From positions 1 to 10,936 of the forward strand of contig CALCYP010000014.1 of assembly GCA_937906635.1 (NCBI GenBank): 10,936 bases of DNA. The letters are read 5' to 3'. The notes under the pieces are model-generated. The model saw only the letters and a program-made list of their open reading frames with translations, did no database searches and had not been told where the DNA came from. This document shows, in pieces, positions 6,671 through 10,936 of this stretch (positions are counted from its first letter, which is position 1; every line of letters begins with the position of its first letter). Source of the DNA: an uncultured bacterium. Its GTDB lineage: Bacteria; Patescibacteriota; Gracilibacteria; Absconditabacterales; Absconditicoccaceae. The translations under genes were made by a program, and so were the position numbers.

Positions 6671-7039
6671 TTTTTAGCCTATTTTCTGATTTTATTAATA
6701 TCAAAAATATTTACGTTTTACCGTTTTTTGGCTTTTGCATAGCTCAATTATGCTTATCTAAATATTCTTTACTCAGGGATACGTTCGTAGTCAATGCTAC
6801 CTGCCTCATCACGGGTTTCCAAATATTTATTTACCACATAATCTACTGCTATGCTCCTTATCTGGTTTTCTTTCTCCCTCTGAGAATCTTTTGGGCTTTA
6901 ACCCTCCTCTATGACTCGTAGTTCGCCCACTAACTGTTTCATGGTTTTCTACCTGTTTACGTACGATTTTCGGCCCTGGATCCTCTTTGGAATCTCTCGC
7001 CATCATACTATTTATATTTTAGTTTTGATGGTGACTTTT
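6671..7039 (-). other. GC-rich intergenic region with short and interrupted ORFs
   Basis: About 290 bases (roughly 6720-7010) are visibly richer in G and C than the flanks. On the minus strand an ORF of 59 codons (7006-6827) begins MMARDSKEDPGPKIVRKQVE and has only GGN glycines. In another frame, 6942-6769 reads MKQLVGELRVIEEG, one TAA (6900-6898), then a protein-like stretch including QREKENQIRSIAVDYVVNKY and ERIPE before a TAA. The second looks like a decayed or frameshifted small gene. No TGA codon occurs in the first ORF, unlike the neighbouring genes. No tRNA, tmRNA, RNase P or SRP RNA motif was seen. It may also hold the promoter of the large surface gene, which I could not identify. 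Confidence 0.4.
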
Positions 7040-7765
7040 TTAATTTTTAGTTGATTCATAATAATTTTTTGCTGCATCTTCTTGTGCTTTCTTTTTGTTG
7101 GTACCAAATCATTCTGAGACTTTTTTTCATCACACTGTGAGATCTGATCTATATTTTATCACATTTCATCTACTATCTTTTACTTCTTCAAAATCTATAT
7201 ATACTGGTGTCTGTTTTGTGTTGTGTTGGACATACTCTTGGACCATTGTTTTGTAGCTTTTTACTGGGTTTTTTTTTACGATATCATACATAGAGTAGAC
7301 ATATTTTTCTACAAATTTCTCAGCTTCATCATATCACAAATCTTCAAAAATATATCAAATCAGAGACTCGAGGGCATCTGACAAAATTGCATCTTTTTTT
7401 CTTCATTGAGTCTTTTCTTCTCATTTACTGATGAGAATTTGCTCATCTAATTTGATATTTCTGGCTACTATAGCCAAAGTTTCTTCTTTTACTAGGGCTA
7501 TTTTGTATAGAGTCATCCCTGATTCTTGTAATTCTGGATGTTTTTTGAATAATAATTTACAGATTACAGCTCAAAGTATTCCATCTCCGAGAAATTCTAA
7601 TCTCTCATTATGATCTCAGATTTCTTTGAAATCTGCTGCAAAAGATTTATGGACAAAAGCCTGCAAAAAATCGTGTTCGTTTTGTATTTTTTCTACAGGT
7701 ATTCATAGAGATTTTGCATATTCTATCAATTTTTGTTTAACATCTAATACTTGTTGTGGTAGCAT
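7040..7765 (-). CDS. rnc: Ribonuclease III
   Basis: The protein has 241 residues, close to the typical bacterial RNase III length. The catalytic domain carries the signature HNERLEFLGDGIL at about residues 51-64, giving the metal-binding Glu and Asp. The second acidic pair is in DALESLIGYIFEDLG near 128-143. A C-terminal double-stranded-RNA-binding domain follows, from NPVKSYKTMVQEYVQ through TVGGKKVSEGFGTNKKKAQE to the end. It cleaves double-stranded RNA in rRNA maturation and mRNA decay. The ATG lies 2 nt after the stop of the LCP gene, so the genes are translationally close and probably co-transcribed. No Shine-Dalgarno sequence is evident. Many glycines are TGA (for example KGEEK, QGRKK), though both in the LGDG signature are GGA. 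The usual neighbours (era, fabG/acpP) are absent here. Confidence 0.93.
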
Positions 7766-7767
7766 TT

Positions 7768-9279
7768 TTATATTTCATAATTAAATGGTGTCTCTTTGAT
7801 ATAATCTATAAAATCATTTCAAATATATAGCTCAACATCGTATCACAAATCTTGTTGTTCTTGTAATTCTTCTTCGGCGAATTCAAGATTTTCTCAAGTC
7901 AATTCTGGTGTCGAAATCTGTCATGTTGTGACTATAGTAATTGGAAGAAATTTTTGTAATGTACTTATTGTACCTGAGTAATCATTTCCGTAAACCACTG
8001 CTGTAGTATATTCATATGGTTCGCCAGAATTTTCAGTACCTGCGATATTAAATCAATATTTTTTCATCTTTACTGCTACTTTCATAGCTCGTCAAGTAGG
8101 TGATTTTCCATTTTTTGAAGCGTAAGATTTATCTATTGCATTTTTGACTATTATTCTAGGATTTTCTACTAAATATCATTGGTCATGCATTACAAATGCT
8201 GCAAAATTTCTGATGTAATCATAAAACGATACATTTGATGCTGTACCTCCATTTGGAATTATGACAGAGAGACCATTGAAAGCATCTCTATTTCCATTGT
8301 AAAGGAAACATCCTGCATCTGTAAGCTTGTATGATGAGTAAGTACAATATGTATTTAGACCAAATGAAAATATTTTTGGTGGATTTGAGACATATTTTAC
8401 AGCTCAAATCATTTCTTTTGAAGAAATATTTGTTTTTACCATCCTCGTATATGTATCATACAACTCTCTCAATGTATCTATATTTGTTAGATTTTCTTTT
8501 TGAAGTAATTTATCCATGATAGCTTTTATGAGTTGTTGTTGTCTCTGAGATCTAGAAAAATCTGATGTAGTGTGTCTGGATCTAGCATATTTCAATGCTG
8601 TGTCTCCGTCCAATGTCTGTAATCAAGCTGAAATATGGAAGGTTTCATATCACAAATTTTCATCTGGGTATGTAGTATCGTGAATTGTATATGGTACATC
8701 TATCTCAACTCATCAGATAGTATCTACTACTTCTTTAAATCATTTAAAATCTATCACAGCATAATATGGGATTTTTAGTCACATCATATCTTCTAGTTTT
8801 CATCACAAAGATTCAACTCATCATGTGATAGATTTTTCTTTGCTGTATCCATATCCACGAGCAAATAGTCAATTGATTTTTCATACATATCATGTAGCCT
8901 TTACATACAAATCTCTTGGCACTGAAATCATTGTTACAGCTCATAATTCTTGGTTTCGTGACGCTACTATAATTGTGTCTGACAAATATCATCATTGATG
9001 TCCATCTCATCCTACTCATACAAGCAAAATATTTACATTTCAATTTTCATCTTTTTGCATTTCTTCACCAAATTTTTCACTAATTATATTTATAGTAGAT
9101 TTTCAAATTGATGGAATTTTGATTTTATCTGCTTTTACCAGATAAACTCACAAAAAGATTACAGCTAAAATACAGACAAAAATTACAATATATTTTAATA
9201 CAGATCAAAATGTAATTTTTTTCGTACTCTCTTTAGATGTGTTTTCTCATACTTTCTTTGTTTTAAAACCTTTTCACAT
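7768..9279 (-). CDS. LytR-CpsA-Psr (LCP) family cell-envelope protein with LytR_C-like tail
   Basis: The protein has 503 residues. A cytoplasmic basic N-terminus (MGKGFKTKKVG) is followed by one membrane helix at about 28-47 (IVIFVCILAVIFLGVYLV). The LCP domain runs from about 80 to 260: NILLVGVGGDGHQGGYLSDT, then MISVPRDLYV with the conserved Arg/Asp, GGVEIDVPY, and the signature LDGDTALKYARSRHTTSDFS starting at L223, followed by RSQRQQQLI. LCP enzymes (known) attach glycopolymers carried on lipid pyrophosphate to peptidoglycan, outside the membrane. The C-terminal part, with TTAVVYGNDYSGT and VELYIGNDFI, resembles the LytR_C domain. The middle region (about 300-390) is unassigned. It starts 3 nt after the lipoprotein stop and ends 2 nt before rnc, so the operon is tight. 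Several glycines in the LCP motif are TGA. Confidence 0.92.
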
Positions 9280-9282
9280 AAT

Positions 9283-10434
9283 TTATTTATTTCAAATAAA
9301 ATTTTTTATAGAAAATTCATCTCAAAGTATTTGGTCTAATAATATATAACTCTCTGGTTCTTTTATTTCAAAAACTTCTCAACTAAAATTTTCATAAAGA
9401 CACTTTATGTTGATTTTTAATTCATTTTCAAGGTCTGATCAATAAATCACCATCGGAGAAATTTGGATATCTCACTTTATATTGAATATGTTTGAGTTTT
9501 CTTTTTTGGATTGTGATATATTTGTAGTAATATTCCATATCTGATCAAAATTTATTGATTTTGAGATATTTAATTTTGTATATTTTCTATACTTTTCAAA
9601 AGAAATTTCTATATTTTCTCCATCTCTTGAAAATTTTAAAATTCAATCATCTTTTCAGATAACTCATTTTATATTAATATTTTTTGTTCATAAATCATTT
9701 TTGTATATCACTTGCATATTGTTTATTTTCAAATCTACATTGTCGTTTGATTTGATAACAAATAATCAGTCAAAATCTGTAATTTCTATATTTGTCTGAT
9801 CTTTTAAAAAAGACAAAATATCTTGTTTTATAGATATTTTATATGCAATATTTCATTCATATGTTACTTGTCATATATTTTCAAAAACACTTGAAGAAAA
9901 TATTGTATTTAACAAAAATTTTATATTTTTTTGTCATTCCCTGACATTATTAAACTTGATAGAATCAAATCTAATCCATTTATCTCACAAATTCTCCATT
10001 ATGATATATCGCAAATTTGATTCATAGTTTCATTTTCACATATCGATAGAAAATCATGAAAATTTGGTAAAATATTGGTTTTCTCTATAGAAATTTAGTA
10101 TTGATCCAGAAATAGAAACTTCATTTTTTCATTTTTTATCAAAAAAATAAATTTCTGGATATATATCAATTTTTTCATTTTTTGATTTATCCAAGAATCA
10201 AGAACTTTTTATATTTGAATTTAATTTTATATTATCATCATCTGATTTTATTTCACATTGATTATAGAAATTTTGGTATTCAGATATCGATTTATTTTCG
10301 TTTAATGAAGAATTTATATTGTCTGATACTATTTTTTCACAAGATTCAAATGTTAAAAAAATTTTTTCATTTGATCTGGAGCATCATGAAATTAGTAACA
10401 AAAATATGATAACAGGAAGTCGTGTCTTTTTCAT
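9283..10434 (-). CDS. Putative lipoprotein of unknown function
   Basis: The protein has 383 residues. It starts MKKTRLPVIIFLLLISGC, a clear signal peptide with lipobox LISG|C (C18), so it should be lipid-modified and held at the membrane. The lipobox glycine is itself TGA. The mature part is rich in Ile, Lys, Asn, Ser, Glu and Asp, with short strand-like segments. It has no motif I recognise and no further membrane helix. About nineteen of every twenty glycines are TGA. It is the first gene of the operon with the LCP protein and rnc (3 nt gap to the next start). This suggests, without proof, a role at the cell envelope alongside glycopolymer attachment. A promoter-like pair lies 32 nt upstream. 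Start chosen because the signal peptide begins there and no earlier ATG is in frame nearby. Confidence 0.82.
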
Positions 10435-10465
10435 TTTTTAGCATAAAAAAAATATAATTTGCCTT

Positions 10466-10493
10466 TGTATATCTTTTATTTTATCATTTTCAA
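10466..10493 (-). promoter_or_regulatory. Putative promoter of the lipoprotein-LCP-rnc operon
   Basis: On the minus strand TTGAAA (10493-10488) and TATACA (10471-10466) are separated by 16 nt, placing transcription start about 25 nt before the ATG at 10434. It is the only good pair in the divergent intergenic region that fits this gene. Confidence 0.5.
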
Positions 10494-10557
10494 TAGTAGA
10501 TTTTTTAAAATAGTCAAAAAACGACTTGAAAAATAAAAAAATATTTGTAAAAATAAT

Positions 10558-10585
10558 TTGTGACAATTTTTTAGTTTTATATTTA
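10558..10585 (+). promoter_or_regulatory. Weak putative promoter of dprA
   Basis: TTGTGA (10558-10563) and TATTTA (10580-10585) with a 16-nt spacer would give an almost leaderless dprA message (ATG at 10596). An alternative is TTGAAA (10526-10531) with TAAAAA (10548-10553). The 161-nt divergent region is too AT-rich to decide. Confidence 0.3.
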
Positions 10586-10595
10586 TTTTCCAATT

Positions 10596-10936
10596 ATGAA
10601 CCCAGAAATTTTATTATATTCGACTGATGAAAATATTACCTACTCAGAATTAAAAAATTTAGATTCTTCAAATTTTAATATATCTTTGGATGATCTCCAA
10701 AAGACGCAGGAATTATTTGAAAAAAACAATATAAAAGCATGTATTATGTGACAGCCAGATTTTCATACAAAATTTCATAATATAAATTATACTCCATATA
10801 TTATGCATTATATCTGAGATATTTCTCTTTTGGATAAGCAAATTCTCGGTATTGTATGACCTCGTAAACCCAGTCAATATTCTTTCAAAGTACTACAAAA
10901 TATGTTTGATACTGCCAAAATTTATGATTTTGTTAC
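10596..10936 (+). CDS. dprA: DNA processing protein DprA, 5' part
   Basis: The 113 complete codons run off the right edge. The N-terminal part (about 1-80) is a poorly conserved helical region. It is followed by KQILGIVGPRKPSQYSFKVL, which is the opening of the DprA Rossmann-like domain: the (I/V)VG(S/T/P)R motif that begins the nucleotide-binding fold. DprA loads RecA on single-stranded DNA taken up during natural transformation (family knowledge). Three of four glycines in this stretch are TGA, including that of the GPRKP motif. It is divergent from the lipoprotein operon. Competence genes are often retained in CPR bacteria, which import DNA. The assignment rests on this one motif plus its position in the protein. 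Confidence 0.82.

Noticed and set aside
6671..7039. tmRNA, RNase P RNA or SRP RNA in the GC-rich region
   Set aside because: The size fits tmRNA, but no acceptor-stem/T-arm sequence, tag peptide or conserved RNase P or SRP motifs could be found on either strand.
8813..9043. Minus-strand 76-codon ORF inside the LCP gene
   Set aside because: It is in another frame from the LCP protein, whose motifs are continuous through this region under code 25.
1..10936. tRNA genes, CRISPR arrays, insertion sequences
   Set aside because: No cloverleaf with a T-arm, no regularly spaced repeats and no transposase or terminal inverted repeats were seen on either strand.

Overview
The window is AT-rich, and most of it reads correctly only if TGA is translated as glycine (genetic code 25). 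That points to the CPR/Patescibacteria lineages Absconditabacteria (SR1) or Gracilibacteria (BD1-5). Many motif glycines are TGA: the GPRKPS motif of DprA, the glycine before the lipobox cysteine of a lipoprotein, both glycines of DETGDLG in a DUF3800 protein, and KGSH of HicA. TGG still encodes Trp, and TAA/TAG still stop. Under the standard code nearly every gene from 1469 onward breaks into pieces.

Layout. (1) Bases 1 to about 1440 do not look like the rest. They hold the disordered N-terminus and start of the ligase domain of a eukaryote-type tubulin-tyrosine-ligase-like (TTLL) protein. It has no TGA glycines, a broken frame near its end, and a nearby intron-like GTAAGT...TTTTAG segment. 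This suggests an assembly chimera or foreign DNA. (2) Bases 1469-3628 form an accessory island: a DUF3800 protein (+), a hicB-hicA toxin-antitoxin pair (-) and a NYN-domain RNase-like protein (-). Interleaved with them are three apparent noncoding RNA loci: two GC-rich structured elements that share a 3' module and bracket hicBA, and one hairpin RNA of about 60 nt with its own promoter. (3) Bases 3770-6670 (-) encode a 966-residue Ser/Thr/Asn-rich beta-type protein, probably exposed on the surface but without a visible signal peptide. (4) Bases 6671-7039 are unusually GC-rich, with only short or interrupted ORFs. (5) Bases 7040-10434 (-) form a tight operon: lipoprotein, LytR-CpsA-Psr (LCP) cell-envelope protein, RNase III. 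(6) Divergently, the 5' part of dprA (+) runs off the right edge.

The best candidate for something undescribed is the pair of GC-rich structured RNA/DNA elements around hicBA. The first can form a long H-type pseudoknot. Both have long-range stems whose arms are themselves palindromic, and the stem sequence differs between copies in a pairing-preserving way. The island combines three families often linked to RNA cleavage or defence (DUF3800, HicA, NYN) with these RNAs. A functional connection is inference. Promoter-like sequences found here repeatedly show a 16-nt spacer.
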